Positions 6,620 through 16,357 are shown, counted from the first letter of the stretch. The stretch: 64,000 nucleotides of DNA from Seohaeicola saemankumensis (GCF_020171285.1 NZ_JAIUZI010000011.1:62001-126000), one strand, 5' to 3'. Translations and numbers: made by a program. The notes: generated by a model from the letters alone, not told the origin.

Positions 6620-9418
6620 ATGGGATTTGACATCTTCAGTTGGCTGAACGGTTTGGGATTGGATCAGTACGCAGACGCGTTCTCCCAAAACGATATCGAT
6701 GCTCAGGTCTTACCCTTGTTGACCAATGAGGATCTCAAGGAAATTGGCGTAAGCCTGGGCCATAGAAAGATAATTCTGGCATCGATCGGAAAGCTGTTTG
6801 GCGACCCCGACAATGATGCGCATGATCCGGGATCGACTGGATATGGTCGGCAAAACGCGGGCGCGATGCCCTTGTCCGCGCCTAGCGAAGACGGGATGGG
6901 GCCCGGAGGCCAGGACAAGCCAATCGTGTCGGCAGAGGCGGAACGTCGTCACCTGACGGTGTTCTTTGCCGATCTTGTCGGCTCAACCGAGCTTACCAAT
7001 CGGTTTGACGCCGAAGATATGCGTGCGCTGCTGCAAAGCTACCAGGACGCTGTTGCGGGGGCGGTCAGCCGTTACGGGGGTTATGTCGCAAAGTATCTGG
7101 GCGACGGCCTGTTGGTGTTTTTTGGATGGCCCAGCGCCTATGAAGATCACTCCGTCAGGGCCGTTCGGGCCGGGCTGGACGCGGTGAACCGCGTCAAAGG
7201 CCTGAAGACGCCGGACGGTAAGCCAATTTCGGCCCGTGTCGGCGTTGCAAGCGGCGAAGTTGTGGTCGGCGATGCGGTGGGGGAAAACACCTATGAACCG
7301 GGTGCGATGACCGGATCTATCCTGAATCTGGCTGCGCGGATTCAGGAGCATGCCGCACCGAACTCCGTGGTCTTGGCGGAAGAGGGCGCGGAAGCGAGTC
7401 TGCATCGGATTTTCGAGTTTTCTTCACTTGGCGTGGTGGAGCTGAAGGGGTTCGACACACCGCGGAAACTGATGCAGGTGGTCGCCGAGCGCGATGCCGA
7501 AAGCCGTTTTCGCGCAGCCCACAGGGAGGATGCAAGTGGATCCTTTGTCGGACGCGACTTTGAAAAAAGTATTCTTCAGCAATCCTGGCAACGCGCACAG
7601 GCAGGGCAGGGGGAAATCGTCTTGCTCGCTGGCGAGGCCGGGATCGGCAAGTCGCGATTGACCGAAGCGTTCCTGAGTGACGTTGAACAACAAGGTGTTG
7701 CGGAAATCGTGCGCCTGAACTGTTCGCCCTACCTGTCCAGTAGCCCCTTTCACCCGGTTGCCGAACGAATTGCGCAGGATGCCGGTGTCGAACCGGACTT
7801 TGACGACGATCGGGTTCTGGAACATGTGCGCCGGCTGCTGGAAGGGCGACAGGGCTTGAACCACGAAAAGGCGCTCCCTGTCTATGCGGCGATGGTCGCG
7901 CCGCGGAGCGAACTGGCACGGCAAATTCTGGACCTGCCTCCGCAGGAGCAGCGCGACATCACCATTCAAACGATGATCAATTCGATCAAGGTGCGCTCCG
8001 GTGTCCGCCCCGTCATTCTCTTTGTCGAAGATGCACACTGGATCGATCCCTCCACCAATGCTCTGCTGGATCGTTTCAAGGCCATTTGCGCCGATCTGCC
8101 CCTGATGGTTCTGGTGACGCATCGCCCGGGGTGGGAATTGAAACGTGACGAAGGCGATGCGCATGTCCAGACGGTGCAACTGCGCCGATTTGGGCGGGAC
8201 CACATCGCCAATCTCGTGCGCGATATCACGGGTCAGGAAGTCGACGAGGATTTGCTGTCCCGGATTGTCGAAAAAACGGATGGAGTCCCGCTGTTCGTCG
8301 AAGAATTCACCCGCGCGATTGTACAGTCGGGAGAACGGGGAAAGACTTTTGTCCCGTCTTCTCTCAAGGGCACCCTGATGGCCCGGCTCGACGCGGTATC
8401 CCGCGATGCCAAGCAAGTGGCGCTGGTGGCCTCTGTCATCGGGCGCGAGTTTGAGCCGGCTCTGCTGGGGGCGGCCATGGATGCCAGCCCCGCCTATGTC
8501 AAGGAGTGCCTGAACGAGCTGTACAAGTCCGGCCTGGTCTTTGAAAGCGGGTTCAATCGCGGTCATTTCGTGTTCCGGCATGCCTTGATCCGTGACACCG
8601 CCTATCAGTCCATGTTGGCGTCGACGCGACGTGCGCATCACGCAGGTGTGGCGGCAGCCTTGGCAAAACTGCGCTCTGCCGAAATCGAGCGGCGCCCCGA
8701 ACTTGTCGCGCGACATTTGACCGAAGCCGGAGACTGGCCGGCGGCGTTTGAACGATGGCGATCCGCATCGGAAATGGCGCTTGCCCGGTCCGCCAGCCAG
8801 GAAGCCATGGAAAACGCGGAAGAAACACTTAATGCCGCGCGAAAAATGGGTGACAACGCCACGCGCGAGGTGGTGATCGGCAAGATACTGGTCGGGCGTA
8901 GCTACGATAGCGTCGGGCGGTTGCCCGAAGGTATCGCCAAATTGCGGGACGCGTCCGAGGCGGCCCGCAAAATCGGCAATCCGGAACTGGCCGCCGACGC
9001 CGCGAACCATTTTGCCGATACCTGCATGATGGCGGGCGAAAACCACAACGAGGCCATCCGGCGATGCCTTGAGGCTTTGCAGGGGTTGTCCGATCACGAC
9101 GAGCGCAGACGGTGCCGGTTGATGGGCCAGCTGGCGCGGGCTTATCTGTTCAACGGCCAGTTTTCCGAAGGTACGCATTTTGGGCAGGAATGCATGGAAC
9201 TGGCGGCCCAGCTCGGGGATCACAAATCGCAGTTTTCCGTCATGATGATGCGGTTCGGCGCCCCGTTCGTCGCTCGGCGGAAAGCAGAGGCCGAGGATTG
9301 GCGTCAAAACCTTGAGGATATGCATAACGTCGCGCAGCACCTGAACAACATCGATCGGGGGCGCGATAACACGTTGAGTATTTTTTTGTCGGTGCCGAAA
9401 TGGCGGATCGCGCTTTGA
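6620..9418 (+). CDS. SAM domain / class III adenylate cyclase / AAA ATPase / TPR protein, N-terminal part (frame broken)
   Basis: A 932-residue product. A SAM domain (about 2-58; WLNGLGLDQYADAF) leads into a class III cyclase domain (about 110-290) with both metal Asp residues (FFADLVGSTEL near 118 and LGDGLLVFFG near 161) and NLAARIQ near the end. An NTPase domain follows, with P-loop GEAGIGKSR near residue 338 and Walker B-like VILFVEDAHW, then TPR-like helices. It should make cAMP and act as a cytoplasmic signalling protein. The frame ends at 9418 in mid-TPR; the missing C-terminus is the next open frame at -1. The annotated longer TTG start at 6584 is less likely than the ATG at 6620. Confidence 0.85.
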   Translation: MGFDIFSWLNGLGLDQYADAFSQNDIDAQVLPLLTNEDLKEIGVSLGHRKIILASIGKLFGDPDNDAHDPGSTGYGRQNAGAMPLSAPSEDGMGPGGQDKPIVSAEAERRHLTVFFADLVGSTELTNRFDAEDMRALLQSYQDAVAGAVSRYGGYVAKYLGDGLLVFFGWPSAYEDHSVRAVRAGLDAVNRVKGLKTPDGKPISARVGVASGEVVVGDAVGENTYEPGAMTGSILNLAARIQEHAAPNSVVLAEEGAEASLHRIFEFSSLGVVELKGFDTPRKLMQVVAERDAESRFRAAHREDASGSFVGRDFEKSILQQSWQRAQAGQGEIVLLAGEAGIGKSRLTEAFLSDVEQQGVAEIVRLNCSPYLSSSPFHPVAERIAQDAGVEPDFDDDRVLEHVRRLLEGRQGLNHEKALPVYAAMVAPRSELARQILDLPPQEQRDITIQTMINSIKVRSGVRPVILFVEDAHWIDPSTNALLDRFKAICADLPLMVLVTHRPGWELKRDEGDAHVQTVQLRRFGRDHIANLVRDITGQEVDEDLLSRIVEKTDGVPLFVEEFTRAIVQSGERGKTFVPSSLKGTLMARLDAVSRDAKQVALVASVIGREFEPALLGAAMDASPAYVKECLNELYKSGLVFESGFNRGHFVFRHALIRDTAYQSMLASTRRAHHAGVAAALAKLRSAEIERRPELVARHLTEAGDWPAAFERWRSASEMALARSASQEAMENAEETLNAARKMGDNATREVVIGKILVGRSYDSVGRLPEGIAKLRDASEAARKIGNPELAADAANHFADTCMMAGENHNEAIRRCLEALQGLSDHDERRRCRLMGQLARAYLFNGQFSEGTHFGQECMELAAQLGDHKSQFSVMMMRFGAPFVARRKAEAEDWRQNLEDMHNVAQHLNNIDRGRDNTLSIFLSVPKWRIAL
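9381..9388 (+). other. T7 run at the frame change, matches a -1 slippery heptamer
   Basis: In the reading frame of the cyclase gene the codons are ATT TTT TTG, which fits the X XXY YYZ pattern (T TTT TTG) of -1 frameshift sites. Slipping back one base gives TTT GTC GGT GCC GAA ATG and joins directly to the downstream open frame. The TGA of the first frame is 28 bases past the run. A sequencing or natural indel in a homopolymer is the simplest alternative. Confidence 0.45.
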
Positions 9419-10230
9419 TGGATCGGTCGTTGGAGCGGCTGACCGCGATATCCAACAAGGAAAACCACCTTCAGCTATACTGGGTTCAGACCCACGCCCG
9501 CGCCATGGTCTCGATCATGGACGGAGATTTCGAAGCCGCCGAGAAATATGCCAGCGAGGCCGTGAAAATCGGACGGGAGACCCATGGCGAACATGTGGAT
9601 GGTGTCTTTGGCGTTCAGATGTTCACCATCCGGCGCGAGCAGAACCGCCTGTCCGAAGTTGCGCCGGTGATAAAAAGGCTGATGACGGAGAACCCCGAGG
9701 ATGTGGCGTGGAAACCGGGGTTCGGCGTTATCGCCGCAGAGCTGGGTTACACGGATCCAGCTGAACGCATCCTGACGGAAGTGGCGGAATATGGGTTCGA
9801 ATTGGCACCGGACGCGATGTATTCCACGACGCTTTCCTATCTCGCGGATATCTGCGTCGCGGTCGACAGCCTGGTCCACGCCCCGAAACTCTTTGAATTG
9901 CTGAGTCCCTACGAGGAGCTGACCATCACTGCCGGTGCCACAACAGTCTGTACAGGGGCGGGCGCGCGCCGGTTGGGCAATTTGGCTGCGTTGATGGGGG
10001 ATTGGAATACGTCGGACAAGATGTTTGAAAAGGCCATTGCGATCGACACTGAAATGTCTGCGCCGCCCTGGATTGCCCATAGCAAGGCCGCCTACGCCCA
10101 CGCCTTGCGCCGGCGTGGCCGAAAAGAGGACGCGGAACGCGCATTGCGTCTTGAAGCTGACGCGTTGGCAATAGCGCAAGATTTGAGTATGGTTGCCTTA
10201 AGGGCCAAGCTCGAAGGAACAGCCAGTTAA
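9400..10230 (+). CDS. C-terminal TPR part of the cyclase protein, in the -1 frame
   Basis: A 276-residue frame overlapping the end of the cyclase gene by 19 bases. It continues the helical-repeat pattern (ISNKENHLQLYWVQTHARAM, DGDFEAAEKYASEAVKIG, LMGDWNTSDKMFEKAIAID) expected of the C-terminus of adenylate cyclase-AAA-TPR proteins. The combined length of about 1,200 residues fits the full-length family. It could be made by -1 frameshifting at 9381-9388, by reinitiation at ATG 9400 or 9418 near the upstream TGA, or not at all if the gene is broken. It has no catalytic domain of its own. Confidence 0.7.
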   Translation: MADRALMDRSLERLTAISNKENHLQLYWVQTHARAMVSIMDGDFEAAEKYASEAVKIGRETHGEHVDGVFGVQMFTIRREQNRLSEVAPVIKRLMTENPEDVAWKPGFGVIAAELGYTDPAERILTEVAEYGFELAPDAMYSTTLSYLADICVAVDSLVHAPKLFELLSPYEELTITAGATTVCTGAGARRLGNLAALMGDWNTSDKMFEKAIAIDTEMSAPPWIAHSKAAYAHALRRRGRKEDAERALRLEADALAIAQDLSMVALRAKLEGTAS

Positions 10231-10256
10231 GATTGAACCGATTTTGGGAGCGCGCG

Positions 10257-10514
10257 ATGCCAAGGTACATCATTGAACGTAATTTTGCCGAACAGCTCAA
10301 CTTGGGCGACGACGACAAGATTCACATCAAGGAGATCAATGATGAGATCGGCATCGAGTGGATTTTCTCTTTTCTGAGCGCTGACAAACGCAAGACTTAC
10401 TGCCTCTACGAGGCCCCCGATGAAGAGAGTTTGAGAAAAGCCGCCGAACGGCTGAATATCCCGGCGGACGTCATTACACCGGTTGATCGGGTCGATCCGG
10501 GCCTTTTCGCCTGA
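10257..10514 (+). CDS. Small DUF4242-like protein
   Basis: An 85-residue protein beginning MPRYIIERNF, with SADKRKTYCLYEAPDEES in the middle and LNIPADVITPVD near the end. This layout matches the DUF4242 family, compact ferredoxin-like proteins of which one member has been described as nickel-binding. The GGGAG at 10245-10250 positions the start at ATG 10257 rather than an upstream TTG at 10233. It lies between the cyclase and a flavoprotein oxidase gene; no role can be stated. Confidence 0.72.
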   Translation: MPRYIIERNFAEQLNLGDDDKIHIKEINDEIGIEWIFSFLSADKRKTYCLYEAPDEESLRKAAERLNIPADVITPVDRVDPGLFA

Positions 10515-10647
10515 TCGCGCAACCGAGGGTCAACACCCACTTCTGCGCCTGACTTTCGAACACGGCCGAGCTGAGGCCAACAACAAGTGCCTTGAGGCAG
10601 ATACACAGGAAACCCGACCAGAAATTTTTTGGGGGGAGGATTTTCTG

Positions 10648-12063
10648 ATGTTTGAAGCAAAACAACTGGATGGTGCCATGAAGGCGCTGGAACAGGATAG
10701 CCTGGACACGCTGGGAGCCGCGCTTCGGGGGGGCGTGTTCCTGCCGGGCAGCGCGGACTATGACGAAGCCCGTACATTGTGGAATAGCATGGTGGACCGC
10801 CATCCCACTTTTGTTATCCGCGCCCTGGGGGCGAGCGATGTGCAAAAGGCAGTGAACTTTTGCCGCGACTCCGGATTGGTCTTGTCCATACGGTCCGGTG
10901 GCCATCAGATCGCCGGCCATGCCGTGGCCGATGGTACCGTTTTGCTAGATCTGTCGCATATGCGTTCCGTTCACGTCGACGCGCAGGCCAGGATCGCCCG
11001 CGTGGCGCCGGGGGCGCTGCTCAGTGATGTGGATCGGGAAACCCAGGCGCACGCGCTTGCTGTCCCGATCGGTATCAACTCCACCACCGGGATCGCCGGT
11101 CTTGCCCTGGGGGGCGGCTTCGGCTGGACCACGCGCAAGTTCGGTATGACCATCGACAACCTGATCTCGGCCGAGGTTGTCACCGCCAGCGGTGACATTC
11201 TGACCGCATCCGCGTCCAGCCATCCCGACTTGTTCTGGGCGATCCGGGGCGGCGGCGGCAACTTCGGGATCGTGACATCCTTTGAGTTCAGCTTGCACGA
11301 TCTAGGCCCCGAAGTCTTGTCTGGCCTGATCGTGCATCCCATCGAGGCCGCGCCGGGTTTGCTCGCGGAATTCACGAAAATTGCCGACAGCGCGCCGGAT
11401 GAACTGACGGTGTGGAGCGTGATGCGGAAGGCTCCTCCGTTGCCGTTCCTGCCCGAAGAGTGGCACGGGCGCGAAGTGCTGATTTTTGCAGCCTGCTACT
11501 CTGGCGCAATCGAGGACGGCGAAAAGGCCATGGCCGACCTGCGCTCTCTCGGCGATCCGATTGCCGATGTCATATCGCCTCATGCGTTTGTAGACTGGCA
11601 AGCCGCGTTCGATCCGCTTCTGACACCGGGCGCCCGCAACTATTGGAAAAGCCATGACTTTGAAATGCTGTCCGAACAAGCGATTGATGCGTTGCTCCAC
11701 GGTATTGCGACACTGCCCGACCCGGCCTGCGAGGTGTTCATCGCGCATGTCGGCGGCGCGATGGCGCGTGTGGCCGCCAATGAGACGGCTTATCCGCAAA
11801 GATCGTCGCATTTCATCATGAATGTTCACACACGGTGGGATGATCCCGGAAAGGATGAAACATGCATCGTGTGGGCGCGCGCGCTTTACGATCAAATGAA
11901 ACCGTATTCGACCGGAAGTGCCTATGTGAATTTCATGCCGGAAGATGAAGAACGCGCCATGGCAAGCGCCTACGGTTACAATGGGCAGCGACTGTCACAG
12001 ATCAAAGGCAAGTACGATCCCGACAACTTCTTTCGGTTGAACCACAACATCTTGCCTTCTTGA
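10648..12063 (+). CDS. FAD-binding oxidoreductase of the berberine-bridge (BBE) type
   Basis: A 471-residue flavoprotein of the PCMH/VAO fold. The FAD-binding region has IRSGGHQIAGHAVADG, where the GGH His is a usual site of covalent FAD attachment. It continues with GINSTTGIAGLALGGGFGWTTRKFGMTIDNL and ends with the BBE-type tail YDPDNFFRLNHNI. No Cys is apparent at the second FAD attachment position, so single covalent attachment is likely. These enzymes oxidise sugars, alkaloids or other alcohols with oxygen. A strong GGGGGGAGGA at 10631-10640 fixes the ATG at 10648; the frame upstream of it is non-coding. No signal peptide is visible. Confidence 0.87.
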   Translation: MFEAKQLDGAMKALEQDSLDTLGAALRGGVFLPGSADYDEARTLWNSMVDRHPTFVIRALGASDVQKAVNFCRDSGLVLSIRSGGHQIAGHAVADGTVLLDLSHMRSVHVDAQARIARVAPGALLSDVDRETQAHALAVPIGINSTTGIAGLALGGGFGWTTRKFGMTIDNLISAEVVTASGDILTASASSHPDLFWAIRGGGGNFGIVTSFEFSLHDLGPEVLSGLIVHPIEAAPGLLAEFTKIADSAPDELTVWSVMRKAPPLPFLPEEWHGREVLIFAACYSGAIEDGEKAMADLRSLGDPIADVISPHAFVDWQAAFDPLLTPGARNYWKSHDFEMLSEQAIDALLHGIATLPDPACEVFIAHVGGAMARVAANETAYPQRSSHFIMNVHTRWDDPGKDETCIVWARALYDQMKPYSTGSAYVNFMPEDEERAMASAYGYNGQRLSQIKGKYDPDNFFRLNHNILPS

Positions 12064-12662
12064 TAGCAGGTAAAATGGAAGGCTGACCGACGGTAGGCTT
12101 GCAGTTTCCCCGGCCCGCGAGCGTATGAAAAAGACACCGGCCAGTGATGCGCAACCGATCAACTTGGATCAGCCTGCCCAGGTTGGGCAGGCTCCTCTGC
12201 ATGCTCGCAGACAGTTCACCGGGCGTGGACGTGTTGACCGATTTCTATTGCATGTCATCGGCGGATTTTTCCGGCGGCATTAGACAGGATATCGTCTGAC
12301 AAGTTCCTATGCCGTGTGGGGGGACGAACCTCGTGGCGTAGATAGACATCAACCGCATGTTTGGCCGCCCGGCCGGTCAAGGCATTTGCACGACGCTTGT
12401 CGTCATTGGACGTTCCTTGCTCAATGTGCTTCCGGGCTGTTCAGCGTGCCGATCCTGATCGGTGCATGGGTGTAAGGGGGACCAGCAATTCGACGCGGAT
12501 CCTGCCGGTCTTTGAGGTCAAATCAGTATCGTCGACCGTGGGATTGATTGACCTCGCTCAAGGTATCGGACCGAGACGTCGGGTACAGAGCCTAACGCCA
12601 AGTCAGTCGGACAGAGAACAAGTGGCGTGGCAGCGCCGCCATTCAAGCGGAGGAACAAACCG
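12064..12662. other. Intergenic region of about 600 bases
   Basis: No reading frame with recognisable protein features was found here. The only clear structure is the inverted repeat at 12171-12193. A Shine-Dalgarno for the following MDR gene (GGAGG near 12648) lies at its right end. A promoter for that gene is expected here but none could be picked with confidence. Confidence 0.5.
12171..12193. terminator. Perfect 10-bp inverted repeat, terminator-like
   Basis: AGCCTGCCCA (12171-12180), loop GGT, TGGGCAGGCT (12184-12193). It lies about 110 bases after the BBE-type oxidase stop. There is no T run after it, so it may end transcription weakly or serve another role. Confidence 0.4.
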
Positions 12663-13616
12663 ATGAAGGCCGTGGTTCAAGACAGATACGGCGGCCCGCA
12701 GAACCTGAGTCTGACGGATGTTCCGTTGCCGGAACCGCGCCCGTCCGAGATCCGCGTGAAGGTCCTTGCCTGTGCCGTGAACCTGTCGGACTGGGAGTAT
12801 CTTGTCGGCGATCCGTTCTATGCACGGCTTGTTGGTGGCTTGTTTCGCCCCAAGCGGCCCGTTCTTGGGTCCGATATTGTCGGATTGGTCGACAAGCTGG
12901 GCAATGGGGCCTCTTGCTTCAAGATCGGCGAAAGGGTGATGGGCGATCTCGTCATGGTGCGGGGCGGATTTGCGGAATACGCCTGTGTGTCGGAGGCAGA
13001 GATGGTTCGGGTGCCCGACGACCTTTCTGACGACATTGCTGCTTGCCTGCCCCAGGCCGGAGGGATTGCGTTGATCGGGACGGAGGGGCTGGCGCCCGGC
13101 GACAGGTTCCTGATCAACGGCGCCGGAGGCGGGTCGGGTACCATGGCGTTGCAACTGGCCAAGGCTGCCGGGGCGCATGTCACGGCAGTGGACAACGCGG
13201 GCAAGTTGGCCTGGATCAAGGCGCTCGGCGCCGACGAGACGATCAACTACGGAACCGAGGATTTCACGAACATGGGAAAACGGTGGACCCGGATCCTCGA
13301 CATGGTTGCGACCCGCGACCCTTCGCAGATTGCGGGTTGCCTGGAAACGGGCGGTGTCTACAGGGCAGTTGGTGGGCGGGTCAGTGTTCTTTTGCCTCTT
13401 GTTCTTGGTGGGGTACTTTACCGCCTCGCCCAGAAATCAATTGCCATGCTAATGGTGCCCAGTGGCAGAGACCTGACCGAGCGTGTCGCGCAGGCGGCGG
13501 TCGAAGGCAGGATCGTGCCGCATATTGAAGCGGTTCTGCCTCTGTCTTCGGTCCCGGAGGCGCTTCGTCGAACCGGTTTGGGCGAAGTCAAAGGGAAACT
13601 GGTCATCAAGCCATAA
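12663..13616 (+). CDS. Zinc-independent MDR oxidoreductase (quinone oxidoreductase-like)
   Basis: A 317-residue medium-chain dehydrogenase/reductase. The N-terminus MKAVVQDRYGGP, GSDIVGLVDKLG and the nucleotide-binding loop INGAGGGSGTMALQLAK place it with NAD(P)H-dependent quinone/enone reductases. The structural and catalytic zinc Cys ligands of classical alcohol dehydrogenases are absent. It is likely cytosolic. Start ATG 12663 follows a good GGAGG. It converges with a paralogous MDR gene on the other strand 80 bases downstream. Substrate unknown. Confidence 0.87.
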   Translation: MKAVVQDRYGGPQNLSLTDVPLPEPRPSEIRVKVLACAVNLSDWEYLVGDPFYARLVGGLFRPKRPVLGSDIVGLVDKLGNGASCFKIGERVMGDLVMVRGGFAEYACVSEAEMVRVPDDLSDDIAACLPQAGGIALIGTEGLAPGDRFLINGAGGGSGTMALQLAKAAGAHVTAVDNAGKLAWIKALGADETINYGTEDFTNMGKRWTRILDMVATRDPSQIAGCLETGGVYRAVGGRVSVLLPLVLGGVLYRLAQKSIAMLMVPSGRDLTERVAQAAVEGRIVPHIEAVLPLSSVPEALRRTGLGEVKGKLVIKP

Positions 13617-13696
13617 GACCGCGCTGACCCGTCGTATGGCGGGAAGGAAAGAACGGCTTTCGACCGGGCGGCAAAACGCCGAGCGCGCGCGAGGTG

Positions 13697-14671
13697 TTAA
13701 GAACTTAGGTCCACGGTGACGATACCGGTCTTTTGACCCGTTTCGACGTAGCGGAATGCGTCCACCATTTCATCCAGCGAAAAGCTCCTGTCGAAAACGC
13801 CCCGGAAGCGACCCTGCGACATCAGCGTGGCGAGTTCCTGAATGAAACCGGGCGCGTCATCGGGAAAGGGTACGCGGACACGCCCGCTTCCGGTCGCTCC
13901 GTAGAACCCGCCGAGAATGATGTTGGACCAGCCAGGACCGAGATCGGTTGCTGAATAGATCCCGTTTGCCGTCAGAAGAGAGCGGCATTTGAAGTAGGAC
14001 GTCTTGCCCACGGCATCGAGGACAAGATCGAACGTCTCCCCCAGTGCCGAAAAGTCCTCTTTCTCGTAATTCACGACACGGTCCGCACCAAGCGCGCCGG
14101 GCAGATCGACGTGACGGGTACCGACCACGGCGACCACCCGCGCGCCGCGTGCCTTGGCAAGCTGAACGGCTGCCGTGCCGATCGCCCCGGAAGCCCCGTA
14201 GATCAGGCACGGCATGCCCTCGGACAGAATCCGTGTCGTGCCGTTGGCGTACCAGGCGCCTTCTCCGACTACGGCCTCATGAAAGGGGAGGTTGTTCGGA
14301 ATTCGAGCGATCGCTCCCGCCGCAGGTACGCAGAGATACTCCGCATGCGCCCCAAACATGTCGGGTGAAATTCCGAACACGCGATCTCCGACGTCAAATG
14401 CGTTGACACCCTCTCCGATGAGATCGATTTCACCGGCAAAGTCCAATCCGAGGATGCGCATCCGTGGTCGGAACAGGCCGGTCATCGCACGCGCGAAAAA
14501 GGGATGGGCCCGCAGCGTTGCGGTGTCGGTCCGGGTCACTGTAGAGGCGTGAACCCTTACGCGAACTTCCCCCCGTGACGGAACGGGAAGAGGAACGGTT
14601 CGAAGCGAAAGAACGTCCGGTTCCCCGTAACGCTCGATCACAACCGCCCTCATCGTCTTTGTAGCTGTCAT
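13697..14671 (-). CDS. Zinc-independent MDR oxidoreductase, paralogue of the convergent neighbour
   Basis: A 324-residue MDR protein with MRAVVIERYGEP near the start, LGLDFAGEIDLIGEG, and the coenzyme loop YGASGAIGTAAVQLAK. It belongs to the NAD(P)-dependent quinone oxidoreductase-like group, without zinc ligands. Start choice is uncertain: ATG 14671 (MTATKT) is used here, ATG 14653 would start at MRAVV, and the open frame extends further to 14710. It faces the gene at 12663-13616, to which it is similar over its length, so the two may come from an old duplication. Confidence 0.83.
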   Translation of the reverse strand: MTATKTMRAVVIERYGEPDVLSLRTVPLPVPSRGEVRVRVHASTVTRTDTATLRAHPFFARAMTGLFRPRMRILGLDFAGEIDLIGEGVNAFDVGDRVFGISPDMFGAHAEYLCVPAAGAIARIPNNLPFHEAVVGEGAWYANGTTRILSEGMPCLIYGASGAIGTAAVQLAKARGARVVAVVGTRHVDLPGALGADRVVNYEKEDFSALGETFDLVLDAVGKTSYFKCRSLLTANGIYSATDLGPGWSNIILGGFYGATGSGRVRVPFPDDAPGFIQELATLMSQGRFRGVFDRSFSLDEMVDAFRYVETGQKTGIVTVDLSS

Positions 14672-14803
14672 GCTGTAAGGATTCCGGATTGCGCAGCGGC
14701 AGACCGCCACGACTTAGGGATCATGAAGCTCGTACCTGAGCGGTTCGGCGATGTGCCAGTTGCCGCAAAGTTCAGAGCGGAAGAGGCCGCAAGAAGACGT
14801 GGC

Positions 14804-16357
14804 TTAGCCCGGAACTTCACGAAACAGTTTCGGATCGACGCTGGCCGCGGCCAGTACCCCGCCCCACAGCGCGCCGGGGATACCGGGGCACAAAACGTCC
14901 TGGCCGCTGAGGAAGAGGCCCGGAACAGGCGTTCTCGTCTGAAGTGCTTCGCTGAATACCCGAGCAGGGGAGACCTCGAGCCCGTAGAACTCACCGCGCT
15001 GATGGCCGGTGATTGAGGCTGTGGTGAGCGGGGTCGAGAGATTTCGGAACACGACCAGCTTTGCCAGTTCCGGAAAACGCGCCTCGAATTGCGCAAAGAG
15101 CACTTGCTCGACCTTCTCCTTGAACGCCCGGTAGCCTTCTCCTCGCGCGCCGGGCGCCAGATCGGCCCATTTTTCCACCAATGACCACTCAGTCCAGGCC
15201 ACCAACTCGCCCGCATGTTTCTGCTTTGGACCGGGGTCGTGGGCGGTATCCTTGAGCGAGGCAAAGGAGAGGAACATTCCTGGTGGCGGGCTGTCGGGCG
15301 CGTCGGTCCAGACAGCGTCGACTTGGCCTGTCGGGTATATCCAATGGTTGGCGCGCGTTGCCCCGGCGGCTTCGATATCGCCCTCGAACCCCATGAACAG
15401 GCTGAAATGAGCGACGGTGTGTGGCAGGCCGTTGATCTCGTCGACCCAATCCTGATGCCCGCAGCCAGCGGGCAGAAGTTGGTTGACGGTTTCGCGCGCG
15501 CCGATATTCGAGATGACCGTGTCAGCGCGAATGTCCTCGCCTGAAGCCGTTCGCACCCCGACAACGCGGTCGTTTTCCATCAATAGCGTCTCGACCCGAG
15601 TGTTTGCCCGCGTGTCACCTCCGGCCTTGGTGATGGTTGGCAGGATGTGATCGGCAAAGGCAGCCCCGCCACCCTCTGGATACCAGGCACCGCTTTCGAG
15701 GTATGACCCGGTGATCAGGGCATGCATCGCAAAGCTCGCCCTGCTTGGACGGCCGCCATGGTCGAACCATTGGGCGGCGAAGGCGGCGGCGAGGACGGGA
15801 TTGTCGGTGATCTCGTCAATCACCTCCTGAGTGGTGCGCGCGCACCAACGGTTGACTGCGCGGCCGTGCCACCACTTCATCGCCGAGCCGACGAAATGTG
15901 GCATTGCACGGGTTGGAGTGATCTTGCGAATGGCTTCGCGCCCTTCCCTGAGGGCGGCGATCCATGCCTCGATGGCCTCGGCCTCATCCGGGAACCGGTC
16001 CTTGAGGTCGCGTTCCTGTGCCTCGTAGGGGCGGGAAAGCGCCAGTGGCGGGGCATCACCGATATGTAGATTGTCATAAACGGCCCCCACCGAGGTGAAC
16101 GAGATCGGACTGTCCGACAGCCAGTCCAGAATGTCGCGTTCGCGGTCGTCGGGGGCAACACAATTGAGGTAATGGATACCGGCATCCCAAGAGAAACCTT
16201 CGATCGAAAAACTATGTGTCTGACCGCCAAGGGTCTGATATTGTTCGAGCAAAAGCACCTTTTGCCCGATCTTCGACAGCGCCGCAGCGGCCGCCATCCC
16301 GCCGATTCCGGAGCCAATAACGATGGTATCCCAGGGGGTATCCTCAGTTGATTTCAT
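14804..16357 (-). CDS. FAD-dependent oxidoreductase, RetSat/CrtI (phytoene desaturase) family
   Basis: A 517-residue flavoprotein. The N-terminus has the dinucleotide-binding fold IVIGSGIGGMAAAAALSKIG followed by LLLEQYQTLGGQTHSF and WDAGIHYL, as in all-trans-retinol 13,14-reductases and carotenoid desaturases/isomerases. A C-terminal GLFLSGQDVLCPGIPGALWGG is the usual second FAD contact. These enzymes reduce, desaturate or isomerise polyene or other lipids. The ATG at 16357 is preferred to the open frame further upstream. It lies between an MDR oxidoreductase and a lactonase-like hydrolase on the same strand, which hints at a shared pathway on a lipophilic substrate; this is inference. Confidence 0.82.
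   Translation of the reverse strand: MKSTEDTPWDTIVIGSGIGGMAAAAALSKIGQKVLLLEQYQTLGGQTHSFSIEGFSWDAGIHYLNCVAPDDRERDILDWLSDSPISFTSVGAVYDNLHIGDAPPLALSRPYEAQERDLKDRFPDEAEAIEAWIAALREGREAIRKITPTRAMPHFVGSAMKWWHGRAVNRWCARTTQEVIDEITDNPVLAAAFAAQWFDHGGRPSRASFAMHALITGSYLESGAWYPEGGGAAFADHILPTITKAGGDTRANTRVETLLMENDRVVGVRTASGEDIRADTVISNIGARETVNQLLPAGCGHQDWVDEINGLPHTVAHFSLFMGFEGDIEAAGATRANHWIYPTGQVDAVWTDAPDSPPPGMFLSFASLKDTAHDPGPKQKHAGELVAWTEWSLVEKWADLAPGARGEGYRAFKEKVEQVLFAQFEARFPELAKLVVFRNLSTPLTTASITGHQRGEFYGLEVSPARVFSEALQTRTPVPGLFLSGQDVLCPGIPGALWGGVLAAASVDPKLFREVPG

Noticed and set aside
5368..6633. 421-residue antisense frame over the aldehyde dehydrogenase gene
   Set aside because: Catalytic residues are on the plus strand; the antisense frame is low-complexity and unlike known proteins.
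7424..9340. 638-residue antisense open frame in the cyclase gene
   Set aside because: It is the complement of a gene with clear domains; its translation has no recognisable family and there is no start context. High G+C produces such shadows.
12361..12666. 101-residue frame before the MDR gene
   Set aside because: No homology features, no Shine-Dalgarno, and it overlaps the ribosome-binding site and start of a clear gene.
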